From positions 1-58,921 of the forward strand of contig NZ_PYBV01000045.1 in NCBI RefSeq assembly GCF_003205615.1: DNA of 58,921 nt. Direction: 5' to 3'. Below are positions 1-8,723 of the stretch, one piece after another (the first letter of the stretch is position 1; every line of letters starts with the position of its first letter). The notes beneath the pieces are model-generated. The model did not search any database. It was not told the DNA's origin and saw only the letters and a list, made by a program, of their open reading frames with translations. Origin of the DNA: Micromonospora arborensis (GTDB lineage: Bacteria; Actinomycetota; Actinomycetes; Mycobacteriales; Micromonosporaceae). Made by a program: the position numbers and the translations under genes.

Positions 1-122
1 GCCTGCTACTTCGGCGGCCGGGGGTGTAACCGCCGCGGTCTGGTGGGTGTTCCCGGGGGTGGCCTGCTACTTCGGCGGCCGGGGGTGTAACCGTGCCGGC
101 CTGGCGGGTGTTCCCGGGACCA
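1..122. repeat. 61-bp tandem direct repeat, start of a gene-free stretch (1-764)
   Basis: Two head-to-tail 61-bp units (1-61, 62-122) share their first 32 bases exactly and then diverge. Shorter degenerate versions of the GTGTAACCG...GGTGTTCCCGGG motif continue to about 275. The array may extend left of the window. The rest of 1-764 contains the inverted repeat at 435-498 and GC-rich sequence in which I see no convincing gene; reading frames there lack a credible ribosome site or family match. Confidence 0.7.
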
Positions 123-434
123 GCCCTCGCACCTCAGCCCGCAGGGATGTAGGCCCGGCGGGTGTTCCGGGGACCGTCGGCGACGGGATGTAACCGTGCC
201 GGCCGGTGTTCCGGAGGCTGGCGGCTACGAGATGTGAACCGTGGCGGCCGGGCGAGGTGTTCCCGGGGCTGCCACACGCCGGAGCCCGGGGGCTGCGGCG
301 GCATGCCATGTATAACGAACCCGGCCGGCCCCCGATTCCACCGCCAGGGTGACCCCAACCACCGGACGAAACCGTTCAGACGGAACAAACCGGCGGCCTG
401 GCGCTCCCGCATGGTGGGCATCCGGCGGTGATCC

Positions 435-498
435 ACTCCATGTCGGCGATGTGGCGGTATCCGCCGGGCGGGATGCCGCCACATCGGCGATATGGAGT
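435..498. repeat. Large imperfect inverted repeat
   Basis: Arms of about 29 bases (435-463 and 470-498) are complementary except for four positions, separated by a few bases. Both arms contain ACTCCAT and GATGTGGCGG. A transcript from either strand would form a long hairpin. It lies beyond the end of the leftward peptidase gene (stop at 765), so it could end that transcript, or be a dispersed palindromic repeat; the sequence alone does not decide. Confidence 0.6.
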
Positions 499-764
499 CG
501 ATCATGTTCGAGTCCGGTTCGCGCCGCAGGGGTCTCGCTCGCTTTTGCCAGGGAGAATTGGACAAAACCCCCACGTCGTCGATTTTCGGAGTGGGCTCGA
601 TCGGTGGCGACCCCCAACGCCGCCGTGGCGGTGGGAGTGAGCCGGCGGTGGGAGTGGAGACGGCGGGGCGGTTGGGCCGGGACGCACGGGTGGGGCAGCT
701 CGACGCGCGAGCCGCCCCACCTCGCAGCGATGGGCGATGGGCGAGATCTGCCTGCTGGACGGGA

Positions 765-2648
765 TCAGAACCCGAGGACGTCCCGCCCGCCGACCACTGG
801 TAGGCGCAGTTCGCTGTCGTTCGGTGCGACCCGCAGTTCGGTGCCGCCCAACGGCAGCAGGGTGTACTCCTGGTCGCTGGAGAAGACGACCACGCCGATC
901 CGGTGCCCAGCCGGGAAGATGTAGTCCTTCGGTTCCAGGGTCCACCGGTAGTCGTACAGTTTGCCCTGCTTGACCGGCTCGGTGCGGGCGGTGCTCTTGC
1001 GGTTCTGCGGGTCCATCCAGCCTCGGGTCACCACGGTCGGCGCGGCCGTCGACCCGGCCGGGCCGTAGTCGACCAGGTACGCGGTGAGGTTCGCGTCCGG
1101 CTTGTTGTCGATCGCCATCCGCAGCCGCATTTCCGGGCGTCCGGAGATGCGGACGTTCTGCGTCAGCGCGGGGGAGCGGTAGGCGAGTCGGTTGGCGCTG
1201 GCCGCGTCCGGGTTGGCGACCAGGGTGTCCGGGTGGATGGTCCGGCCCTCGTCGACGAAGCTCTGCTCCACCTTGGCCTTCGGCGGCTTGCCCGTGGTGA
1301 GCGAGCCCGGGGCGGTGGCGTCGGTGGCGGCGAACCGCAACCCGACCTCACGGGCGGCCGGGTCGGGCCAGTTGGCGTACGTGGTGTAGGCCCGGTCCTC
1401 GCGCTGCAGCACCGCGGTCGGCTCGTCCATGATGCCGTTGCGCACGTTCCACAACCAGAAGTCGAACCAGCGGTTCTCGGTCTGCTTGTAGGTCCACGTG
1501 TGGCCGTCCGGCAGGGTCACCGACGCGCTGCTGCCCGGGCCGCCGTGCCCGCCCTGGTGCAGCCAGATCTTGCGCGGTACGTCGTGCTTGGCGAGCTGGT
1601 CCCACCAGCCGGCGAAGTGCTCGGTCTTCACGTTCCAGTCGTTGAGGCCGTGCACGACGAAGACGCTGGCCTTGACGTTGCGGGCGTCGAGGTAATCGCG
1701 ATCCTGCCAGTATTTCGAGTAGTCGCCGGTGACCCGGTCCTGCTTCTCGGTGATCTTCGCGAGCTCGTCGGCGCAGGGCCCTTCGGCGCGTGCCTGCCCC
1801 GCGGTGAACTGGGCCAGGATGTCGAGGTCCTCACCCTGGTACGTCCCGGGTGCGACGACCAGACCGTTGGCCCGGTAGTAGTCGTACCAGCTGCTGATCG
1901 CGGAGACCGGCACGATGGTCTTGAGTCCCTCGACCCCCGTGGTGGCCACCTGGTTGGGCAGCGTTCCGTTGTACGAGACACCGGTCATGCCGACCGCGCC
2001 GGTGGTCCAGCCGGCGGTGATCGGGGCGCCGTTCGCGTCGTACCCCTTGGCCCTGCCGTTGAGCCAGTCGATGACCGCCTTGGTGCCGAGGGTCTCGGCC
2101 TGGTCGCCGCTGGTCGGGCAGCCGTCCGAGTCGCCGGTGCCGACGCTCTGACCGAGCACGACCGCGTACCCGCGTGGCACGTAGTAGTCGTCCAGCGAGC
2201 CGGGCAGGTTGGCTTTCGCCTGGGCCCGTTGGGCGTCCGCGTCGAGCGCCCGACGGCTGGACCGGTCGGTGCGGCCGTTCTGCGGCAGGTCGTCGACCAG
2301 CACGCTCGGGTACGGCACGTCACCCCAGGTGTCCTTGCGGTAGGGGCTGTGCTCGAAGATGACCGGCACCTTGAAGCCCTGCGTGGCGGTCTCCCGGGGT
2401 CGGGAGATGTCGATCGCCACCTGGTCCAGTCGGCCGTCGTGATCGGTGTCCACCGGGGTTTGGACGAACACCCGTTCCTCGATCGCGTCGGCGAGCGAGA
2501 ACACCGGCTGGGTCATGCCGTCGGCGACCACGATGCCGGTGGGTGTGGGCGCCGCGGGCGGGGCGGCAGCCGCTGTGGCGGCTGCGCTGAGGACCAGGGC
2601 GCCGGACACGCCGACGCTGAGTAGTGCCAGATGGCGGGGTCGACGCAT
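765..2648 (-). CDS. Secreted CocE/NonD-type Xaa-Pro dipeptidyl-peptidase (S15 family)
   Basis: Serine hydrolase of the S15/CocE alpha/beta-hydrolase family, expected to remove Xaa-Pro dipeptides or hydrolyse related amides or esters outside the cell. The 627-residue product starts with a basic, hydrophobic, Ala-rich signal peptide (MRRPRHLALLSVGVSGALV, cleavage near AAAA-PPAA). The nucleophile is in GMTGVSYNG (Ser225), with the probable acid in HGLNDW (Asp337) and His in HQGGHGG (His368). The C-terminal third fits the family's jelly-roll domain. The ATG at 2648 is chosen because AAGGGAGA precedes it at good spacing and the signal peptide starts there; upstream in-frame codons encode no extra domain. 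It is divergent from the S8 peptidase gene, so two secreted peptidases may be co-regulated from one intergenic region. Confidence 0.9.
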   Translation of the reverse strand: MRRPRHLALLSVGVSGALVLSAAATAAAAPPAAPTPTGIVVADGMTQPVFSLADAIEERVFVQTPVDTDHDGRLDQVAIDISRPRETATQGFKVPVIFEHSPYRKDTWGDVPYPSVLVDDLPQNGRTDRSSRRALDADAQRAQAKANLPGSLDDYYVPRGYAVVLGQSVGTGDSDGCPTSGDQAETLGTKAVIDWLNGRAKGYDANGAPITAGWTTGAVGMTGVSYNGTLPNQVATTGVEGLKTIVPVSAISSWYDYYRANGLVVAPGTYQGEDLDILAQFTAGQARAEGPCADELAKITEKQDRVTGDYSKYWQDRDYLDARNVKASVFVVHGLNDWNVKTEHFAGWWDQLAKHDVPRKIWLHQGGHGGPGSSASVTLPDGHTWTYKQTENRWFDFWLWNVRNGIMDEPTAVLQREDRAYTTYANWPDPAAREVGLRFAATDATAPGSLTTGKPPKAKVEQSFVDEGRTIHPDTLVANPDAASANRLAYRSPALTQNVRISGRPEMRLRMAIDNKPDANLTAYLVDYGPAGSTAAPTVVTRGWMDPQNRKSTARTEPVKQGKLYDYRWTLEPKDYIFPAGHRIGVVVFSSDQEYTLLPLGGTELRVAPNDSELRLPVVGGRDVLGF

Positions 2649-2852
2649 GCGCGTCTCCCTTCGGTTGGGCTGGTTGCCGGGGGTCGGCAGGGGCCAATCT
2701 CGAAGATCCATTCGTCGTCATGCTAGGTCCGGGCCGACGTTCCGTCGATCCCTTCGGCCGGGGGTTACGTCTGCCGCCCACGATGGTGCGCCCCGCAGGG
2801 GCAGTCGGATCGACAGCGAACCGAGCCCCGACGGCGACACACTGCGGAAACG

Positions 2853-2894
2853 TGCGTCGCACGAGCCGGAAACCTGCGTCGCACGAGCCGGAAA
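2853..2894. promoter_or_regulatory. Two 20-bp direct repeats with internal dyad (operator-like)
   Basis: Two identical 20-base copies begin at 2853 and 2875, giving a 22-bp period (about two helical turns). Each begins with the dyad TGCG-T-CGCA. They lie in the 346-bp intergenic region (2649-2994) between divergent peptidase genes, about 100 bp upstream of the S8 peptidase start. Spacing on one DNA face suggests cooperative binding by a regulator; this is inference. Nothing else was recognised in this intergenic region. Confidence 0.5.
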
Positions 2895-2994
2895 TCCCCG
2901 CCCCGGAGTTTTTCGAAGATCACGTACCCGCGCATATGATCTTGTTGGAAGTTGTCCGAAGAGGCACTTTCGTCCACTTAAGACTAGGAGCAAG

Positions 2995-5900
2995 ATGCTC
3001 AGGAAAACACGGTGGCTGATGGCCGCCGCCGTCACGGCCACGGTGCTGACCGCTGTACCGGGCGGCACTGCCACGGCCGCGCCGAGCGGCATCGGTCGGG
3101 CCGGCACACCCGGCGCCTCCGTCGACGGAAAGACGCACACCGTCACCCTGTTGACCGGGGACGTGGTGACCGTACGGAGCACCGGATCGGGATGCCCGCA
3201 GGCCACGGTGCAGCCGGTCGACGCGAACGCGGTGATCCGCCAGACCTGCGGGCCGGACGGCCACCTGCACGTCATTCCCGCCCGCGTCGCCTCCCAGATC
3301 GGCTCGGTCCTCGACCCCGACCTCTTCGACGTCACCACGCTGATCGCGGACGGTTACGACGACGAGAACGCCACCGAGTTGCCGCTCATCGTGCAGCCCG
3401 CCACCGCGTCCGCCCGGGTGGCCGCACTCGGTGACGTGCTGTCGCTGCCCAGCATCGGTGCGGTGGCTGGCCGCGTACCCAAGAAGAGCCCGGCCACCGC
3501 GAAGCTGGCGACCAACTCGCTGCTCGCCGGCGCGAAGAAGGTCTGGCTCGACCGCAAGGTCCGCGCCACCGCGCTGACCAACGGCGGACAGAAGGGTGAC
3601 CTCGACCCTAACCTGGGCCAGATCGCCGCACCCGACGCCTGGAAGGCCGGCTACACCGGCAAGGGAGTCACGGTCGCGGTGCTCGACAGCGGTGCCGACT
3701 TCACCCACCCGGACCTGGTCGGCCGGGTCGCCGACCGGGCCGACTTCAGCGCCGAGGGCGGTGACGCCGTCGACCACAACGGCCACGGTACGCACGTCGC
3801 CTCGACCATCGCCGGCACCGGCGCGGCCGCCCACGGCCAGCGTCGCGGCGTGGCGCCGGACGCGCAGTTGGTGATCGGCAAGGTCCTCGATGACCACGGC
3901 TCCGGCGAAGACTCTCAGATCATCGCCGGCATGGAGTGGGCCGCCACCCGGGCCGATGTCATCAACATGAGCCTCGGTGGCAGCGACGGCGACGACGGCA
4001 ACGACCCGCTCTCGCTCGCCGTCGACGGTCTGAGCAAGTCCACCGGCGTGCTCTTCGTCATCGCCGCCGGCAACAGCGGCGGTGCGATCTCCTCGCCCGG
4101 CTCCGCCGCCACCGCGCTGACCGTCGGCGCCGTCGACCGTGACGACAAGCTCGCCGCCTTCTCCAGCCGCGGACCGCTGGTCACCAGCCACGTGGCCAAG
4201 CCGGAACTTGTCGCCCCCGGTGTCGACATCGTCGCCGCCCGTGCCGCCGGCACCAACCTGCAGGACCCGATCGACCAGTACTACGAGGGCAGCACCGGCA
4301 CCTCGATGGCCAGCCCGCACGTCGCGGGTGCCGCTGCGCTGCTCGCCCAGCGGCACCCCGACTGGACCGGTGCGCAGCTCAAGGCCGCCCTCGTCGGTGC
4401 CGCCGACCCGCTGACCGGCGTCGACTCGTACGCCGTCGGGGCCGGCCGGCTCAACGCGGCCCGGGCCCTCGGCGGCCCGACCAGCAACCAGCCGGTGGTC
4501 AACCTCGGCACCTTCGTGTACCCGCAGTCCGGGACCAGCGAGGCGAAGCTGAGCTGGACCGGTGCGTCGAAGACGGCGACGGCCGTCCTCGACCTCGATG
4601 TGGCGGTGGTCAATCACACCGGCCAGCCGGTGCCGCGCGGCGCGGCATCGCTGTCGAACGACCGAGTGACGATCAAGGGCGGCGCCACCGCCGGCGCGAC
4701 TCTCCGGATCAACCGCGCGGCGCTGGCGTCCCGGCCCGGCTTCTACCTGGCCACCGTCACCGCCCGCACCTCCGGCCACAAGTTGGTGTCGACGACACCG
4801 GTGAGCTTCTACGTCGAGCCGCCCAGCTATGACCTGACGATCCACACGAAGCCGATGCCCGGTCTCAAGGACGGCGCGGAGAGCTGGCTCGACGTCGTGA
4901 TCACCAACCTCACCGACCCGGTGATCTACTACGGCGGGCCCAGCGGCACTCCCGGAGACACCTTCACCACGCGGGTGCCGGCCGGTCGGTACGCGGTCCT
5001 CGGCTCGTCGGTCGCCTACTACGTCGACAGCGACGTGCTGGAGTCGACGCTCGCCGGCGAGACCGACCTGAGCATCACCGGCAACCGGAGCATCACGCTC
5101 GACCCGGCGCGAGCCAAGCCGGTGACGGCGACGATCGACGGAGTCGCCACCACGGCCAGCAAGATCGACCTCACCAGTCTCCAGACCGCGCCGAACGGTC
5201 TGTCCTGGTCGAGCCAGATCAGCGCGTTCGGGGCCGGAACGACCGTACGCACCACTGCACTGCCGAAGCCCAGCGTCGGATCCCGGCGCAGCTGGGCGGC
5301 CGTCAACCTCGACTCGCCGGCCGGCACGGCCAAGCCGTACCGCTACAACGTGATCCACGAGTACCCGAACGGCGTACCTGTCGATCCCGCGTTCCGGGTG
5401 ACCAAGGCGGAGCAGGCGAAGCTTGCCCGGATCGAGGAGCGGTTCCACCAGGCGGACTCGGAGGGGATGGTCACCCAACTGATCCGGACCGGCCTCACCC
5501 CCGACGGGCTGGGCCTCACCCAGACCACCGAAGGGAATCTGCCCCCGTACCGCACCGACTACCTTTCGCCCGGCTTCCTCTGGTCGGACGAGGGAGTTTA
5601 CGGTGGCCTGTCGGCCCAGGAGGCGCCCCGCAGCTTCCAGCCGGGCAGTCGGCAGACGAAGGTCTGGGCGCGGCAGCCGCTGCACTCGGGGTTTTACGAC
5701 GACCCGGCCGGTGCCGGTTGGAGTTGTGCCACCGCACCGTCGCGGACCCGGGGCAACCTGCACATCGACCTGGTGTCGCTGACCGACCAGCACCAGCGCG
5801 CCGACTGCCTGCAGGGCAACTCGATCGGCGTGAACCGCAAGCTGGCGCTGTACCGCGACGGCAAGCTGATCCAGGAGAGCGCCCTTCCGCTCGCCGACGT

Positions 5901-6348
5901 CACCGTGCCGCAGCAGATGGCGGACTACCGGCTGACCCTCGACGTCGACACGAGCCTGATCCTGCCGATCTCGACCAAGGTCAACACCTCGTGGACGTTC
6001 CGGTCCGCCGGGCCGGACGGGACCGGGAGTGTGCCGTTGCCGCTGCTCGCGGTGGACTACGCGCTGCCGATGGACACCAACAACCACGCCATCGGCGGGA
6101 CGGCCGAGCTGACCGTCCGGCAGGCGCACGGTGTCAAGGCGCAAAAGGTCACGTCGTTCCAGGCCTGGACCTCGACGGACGACGGCGCCACCTGGACGTC
6201 GGCCCGGGTCACCGGGAACGGTGACGACTACCGGGTCGCGCTGCCGAAGGCCGCCTCCGGGCAGGCCGTCTCGCTGCGGGTGAAGGCCGCCGCCAACGGC
6301 GGCAGCAGCATCGACCAGACCATCATCCGGGCGTACCACGCCGGCTGA
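2995..6348 (+). CDS. Secreted subtilisin-like serine protease (S8 family), multidomain
   Basis: Extracellular subtilase of 1117 residues. A signal peptide (MLRKTRWLMAAAVTATVLTAV...) is followed by a propeptide-like region to about residue 210, then the S8 catalytic domain: Asp231 in VAVLDSGAD, His264 in GHGTHVA and Ser437 in GTSMASPHVAG, with the oxyanion Asn in AAGNSGG. A C-terminal half of about 600 residues is beta-rich and probably holds accessory or Ig-like domains. The start is the ATG at 2995, with AGGAG four bases upstream; a longer in-frame reading has no signal peptide at its N-terminus. Substrate is unknown. It is transcribed away from the S15 peptidase and ends at a strong hairpin. 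Confidence 0.93.
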   Translation: MLRKTRWLMAAAVTATVLTAVPGGTATAAPSGIGRAGTPGASVDGKTHTVTLLTGDVVTVRSTGSGCPQATVQPVDANAVIRQTCGPDGHLHVIPARVASQIGSVLDPDLFDVTTLIADGYDDENATELPLIVQPATASARVAALGDVLSLPSIGAVAGRVPKKSPATAKLATNSLLAGAKKVWLDRKVRATALTNGGQKGDLDPNLGQIAAPDAWKAGYTGKGVTVAVLDSGADFTHPDLVGRVADRADFSAEGGDAVDHNGHGTHVASTIAGTGAAAHGQRRGVAPDAQLVIGKVLDDHGSGEDSQIIAGMEWAATRADVINMSLGGSDGDDGNDPLSLAVDGLSKSTGVLFVIAAGNSGGAISSPGSAATALTVGAVDRDDKLAAFSSRGPLVTSHVAKPELVAPGVDIVAARAAGTNLQDPIDQYYEGSTGTSMASPHVAGAAALLAQRHPDWTGAQLKAALVGAADPLTGVDSYAVGAGRLNAARALGGPTSNQPVVNLGTFVYPQSGTSEAKLSWTGASKTATAVLDLDVAVVNHTGQPVPRGAASLSNDRVTIKGGATAGATLRINRAALASRPGFYLATVTARTSGHKLVSTTPVSFYVEPPSYDLTIHTKPMPGLKDGAESWLDVVITNLTDPVIYYGGPSGTPGDTFTTRVPAGRYAVLGSSVAYYVDSDVLESTLAGETDLSITGNRSITLDPARAKPVTATIDGVATTASKIDLTSLQTAPNGLSWSSQISAFGAGTTVRTTALPKPSVGSRRSWAAVNLDSPAGTAKPYRYNVIHEYPNGVPVDPAFRVTKAEQAKLARIEERFHQADSEGMVTQLIRTGLTPDGLGLTQTTEGNLPPYRTDYLSPGFLWSDEGVYGGLSAQEAPRSFQPGSRQTKVWARQPLHSGFYDDPAGAGWSCATAPSRTRGNLHIDLVSLTDQHQRADCLQGNSIGVNRKLALYRDGKLIQESALPLADVTVPQQMADYRLTLDVDTSLILPISTKVNTSWTFRSAGPDGTGSVPLPLLAVDYALPMDTNNHAIGGTAELTVRQAHGVKAQKVTSFQAWTSTDDGATWTSARVTGNGDDYRVALPKAASGQAVSLRVKAAANGGSSIDQTIIRAYHAG

Positions 6349-6360
6349 TGGTCATCCCGC

Positions 6361-6394
6361 CGGTGCGGCCCGATCCCCCGACCGGGCCGCACCG
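6361..6394. terminator. Bidirectional hairpin terminator
   Basis: Perfect 12-bp stem (6361-6372 with 6383-6394) and a 10-base loop, 12 bases after the S8 protease stop and between convergent genes. No U-tract, as is usual for high-GC actinobacteria. Confidence 0.75.
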
Positions 6395-6446
6395 GCACCC
6401 CGCCAGGTGCTCACCGCCCTGCCATGGATCCGTGGTGGCCTGAGGG

Positions 6447-6959
6447 TCACTGGCCCGTCCAGACCGCCTTCGCGCCGGAGTCGCCGGTACGGATCACGTA
6501 GTACACGGCGATGACGGCGGCCACCAGCGACAACACCTGCAACGTCAGGGTCAACGCCCGACCGCGTCGCCCGTCGTCGACGCCCGCCTCGGTGGCTTTC
6601 GTCGGGGCGGTCGTAGGCGGGACGAACCAGACCAGTGCCAGCGCCACGATCGCCAGCGCGATGGTGGCCCAGAGCGTGTCGTCACCGAAACCCTGGTGCG
6701 TCTCCAACGTGGGAACGAATTCGGGCGTGACCCGGTTGGCGGCACGCATGCGGTCGAAGAAGGCATCGCCGGAGAGCTTCGCCAGCAGCGCGAAGACCGG
6801 TGCGCCCAGGGCCAACAGCCCCAGCACCCAGCGGGTGTGCGGCCGGATCGGCGCGACGAGCGCGTAGCCGATCGTCAGGAGGGCCAGCAGCGGCACGAAC
6901 ACGACTGCGGCGTGCACCACCAGAGGGTGGGCAGGGATGCCCATGAACTCCTCGAACAT
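6447..6959 (-). CDS. DUF2231-type four-helix membrane protein
   Basis: A 170-residue integral membrane protein with four hydrophobic segments and the N-terminal GIPAHPLVVHAAVVF signature typical of DUF2231 proteins (conserved HP and H in the first helix). Function is unknown; some relatives are described as cytochrome-like or heme-associated membrane proteins, and the conserved histidines here would allow that, but this is inference. The ATG at 6959 has AGGAGA upstream. It converges on the S8 protease. The 293-bp stretch upstream contains only a hydrolase remnant. Confidence 0.75.
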   Translation of the reverse strand: MFEEFMGIPAHPLVVHAAVVFVPLLALLTIGYALVAPIRPHTRWVLGLLALGAPVFALLAKLSGDAFFDRMRAANRVTPEFVPTLETHQGFGDDTLWATIALAIVALALVWFVPPTTAPTKATEAGVDDGRRGRALTLTLQVLSLVAAVIAVYYVIRTGDSGAKAVWTGQ

Positions 6960-7033
6960 CGGCGTCTCCTCCGTTGGCGTCGGTTGGACGTCGATCGTCC
7001 AGGAATGGACGGTATCGGTACCGCAAGCACGTG

Positions 7034-7125
7034 TCATCCCCCGCACCGCACCGCGGCCAGGCCGACGCCGTCCGCTAGCGCCTGCATGCCGTTGTCGTTC
7101 GGGTGGAGATCCTCCCGGTTGACAG
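7034..7125 (-). pseudogene. C-terminal remnant of a GDSL/SGNH hydrolase
   Basis: On the minus strand this stretch reads EDLHPNDNGMQALADGV, which matches the C-terminal block of GDSL/SGNH esterases: the catalytic DxxH (here DLH) followed by PND.G...A. The nucleophile GDS block and the rest of the enzyme are missing, and the surrounding frame has no family match. It is best read as a deletion relic between two unrelated genes. Confidence 0.5.
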
Positions 7126-7252
7126 AATCAGTGCGGGCTCTTACCGAAATTGCTGCCCAGGGCGGTCGGCGCGGCGCAGCGCAACTCGCCCGCGCCGGCG
7201 GCAGCGATGCCCCATGCGGCTGAGCGTGATCCGCGGCGGCCACTTCTCGGAC

Positions 7253-7882
7253 TCAGGTCATCGCCGCCCGCACGCCCAGGCCGAGCAGGATCGCACCGGT
7301 CAGCCGATCGAACAGGCGCCGCACATTCGCCCTGCGGAGCAGCCGGGCGGCGGCGCCGGAGACCGCCGTCCAACCGGCGAGCCAGCAGGTGTGCAGGGCG
7401 GCGTGTGCCGTGGCGAGGAGCAGCATCGGCACCAGCACCGGTCGGCCCGGTTCGAGGAACTGTGGTGCGAGGGTGAGGTAGACGGCGGCGGCCTTGGGAT
7501 TCAGGACGTTGCCGAGCAGCCCCTGCAGGTAGGGGTGGTGGACGCGCCACGGCAGCCTCCGGGCCCGCACCGTCGGCGGCGGCCCGGTGGGGCGGCGGGC
7601 CGCGGACCAGAGCAGCCAGATCCCGAGCCCCACCAGGTAACCGGCGCCGACCAGCTTGACGACCCAGAACGCCTGCGACGAGCGGAGCACCAACGCGGCC
7701 AGGCCGACGGCGGCCAGGGTGGCATGTACGTAGAGCCCGGTGACCGTACCGAGGATCACCCACCAGCCCTGCCGCCGCCCGCCGGTGGCGACCCGCGAGA
7801 CGACAAGCGTCAGGCTCGCCCCCGGAGTGGCGGTGATCGGCGCGACGGCGACCAGGAAACCGAGCACTGCTACTCCCTGCAT
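7253..7882 (-). CDS. LysE/RhtB-family amino-acid exporter
   Basis: A 209-residue inner-membrane protein with about six transmembrane segments, of the LysE/RhtB superfamily that exports amino acids or related metabolites. The N-terminal AVAPITATPGASLTLV matches the family's P-G-P/A block, and GLLGNVLNPKAAAVYLTL matches its conserved NPK block. The ATG at 7882 lies two bases after the upstream phosphodiesterase stop, so the two are almost certainly cotranscribed and translationally coupled. The exported substrate cannot be told from sequence. Confidence 0.88.
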   Translation of the reverse strand: MQGVAVLGFLVAVAPITATPGASLTLVVSRVATGGRRQGWWVILGTVTGLYVHATLAAVGLAALVLRSSQAFWVVKLVGAGYLVGLGIWLLWSAARRPTGPPPTVRARRLPWRVHHPYLQGLLGNVLNPKAAAVYLTLAPQFLEPGRPVLVPMLLLATAHAALHTCWLAGWTAVSGAAARLLRRANVRRLFDRLTGAILLGLGVRAAMT

Positions 7883-7884
7883 GC

Positions 7885-8631
7885 TCAGACCACCACCCGG
7901 TAGTGGGTGGTGAGCAGCCCGGTGTCGTCGTAGACGTGGAACGCGACGCCGGGCGGCTGGGTCTGAGTGGTCAGCCGCCCCTCGCCCTCCCAGGGCATCC
8001 GGAGGGTGGACACCACGCCCGGCGCGATCCGCAGTGGGCGGCCGGCGAAGGTGCTCGCGGCGGCGGTGTGGAAATGCCCGGTCAGCACGGCGACGACCTG
8101 CGGGTGGGCGGCGACCAGCTCGGCCAGGGGATCGGCGGGCAGCAGCCGCGTCGGGTCGATGACCGGGTGGTGCAGCACCACCGGCGGATGGTGGAAGGCG
8201 ATGAACGTCGGCGTTTCGGCCGGCACCGAGCCCAGTTCGTCGGCGAGCCACGTCATCGTCTCGTCGTCCAGGTGACCGTCGTCCTCGCCCGGCACCGACG
8301 AGTCGGCGAGGAGGAAGACCGCGCCGGCCACGTCGTGACGGGCGTTGATCGGGCCGGCGCCGCCGCGGTCGTCACCGAGCAGACCCTTGCGGTACGCGTC
8401 GCGCACATCGTGGTTGCCGGGGCAGACCAGGACCGGCAGCGAGGAGTCGAAGAGCCGTGCGGCCAACTCGTACTCGGCCACCTCGCCGTGGTCGGCGATG
8501 TCCCCGGTGATCAGGATCGCGTCGACCGGTCGTGGCAGGGAGCGCAGGTAGTCCATGACCCGGGCGGTCCGCTCGGCCGATCGGGGATGGCTGTCGAGGT
8601 GGGTGTCACTGAGATGGGCGATGACCAGCAC
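7885..8631 (-). CDS. Calcineurin-like metallophosphoesterase (CpdA/Icc-type phosphodiesterase)
   Basis: A 248-residue cytoplasmic metallophosphoesterase of the class that includes 3',5'-cyclic-nucleotide phosphodiesterases. All metal-binding blocks are visible in order: DTHL near the N-terminus (HLSDTHLD), GDIADHG, GNHD (CPGNHDVRD), the later H in AFHHPP, and GHFH (LTGHFHTAA). The start is the GTG at 8631, preceded by AGGAGA at 6-base spacing; ATG codons further upstream would read through a palindromic operator. First gene of a two-gene unit with the LysE exporter, divergent from a CGNR regulator. Substrate specificity is not determined. Confidence 0.88.
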   Translation of the reverse strand: MLVIAHLSDTHLDSHPRSAERTARVMDYLRSLPRPVDAILITGDIADHGEVAEYELAARLFDSSLPVLVCPGNHDVRDAYRKGLLGDDRGGAGPINARHDVAGAVFLLADSSVPGEDDGHLDDETMTWLADELGSVPAETPTFIAFHHPPVVLHHPVIDPTRLLPADPLAELVAAHPQVVAVLTGHFHTAAASTFAGRPLRIAPGVVSTLRMPWEGEGRLTTQTQPPGVAFHVYDDTGLLTTHYRVVV

Positions 8632-8641
8632 GAAGGTTCTC

Positions 8642-8670
8642 CTAATGGCTATTACCGTTGAAGCCATTAG
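8642..8670. promoter_or_regulatory. Perfect 9-bp palindromic operator between divergent genes
   Basis: CTAATGGCT (8642-8650) and AGCCATTAG (8662-8670) are exact inverted repeats with an 11-base spacer. The element lies in the 92-bp gap between the phosphodiesterase start (8631) and the CGNR gene (8724), and abuts the phosphodiesterase ribosome site. It is a strong candidate binding site for a dimeric regulator, plausibly the adjacent CGNR protein acting on both units (inference). Confidence 0.6.
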
Positions 8671-8723
8671 GGAAGCTACTCTGGGCCAGGTCGGCCGCAC
8701 AAGCCGGAACGGAAGGAGAGCCC

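Noticed and set aside
903..2624. Long open frame opposite the S15 peptidase gene
   Set aside because: Arg/Gly/Val-rich antisense translation with no family motifs; the minus-strand gene has catalytic residues, signal peptide and ribosome site.
2920..6339. 1139-codon open frame antisense to the S8 protease
   Set aside because: A shadow caused by high third-position GC; repetitive basic and Val-Gly composition and no domain.
7253..8251. Single 332-aa frame joining LysE to sequence inside the phosphodiesterase
   Set aside because: The N-terminal third is an out-of-frame reading of the phosphodiesterase; the LysE fold starts at 7882.
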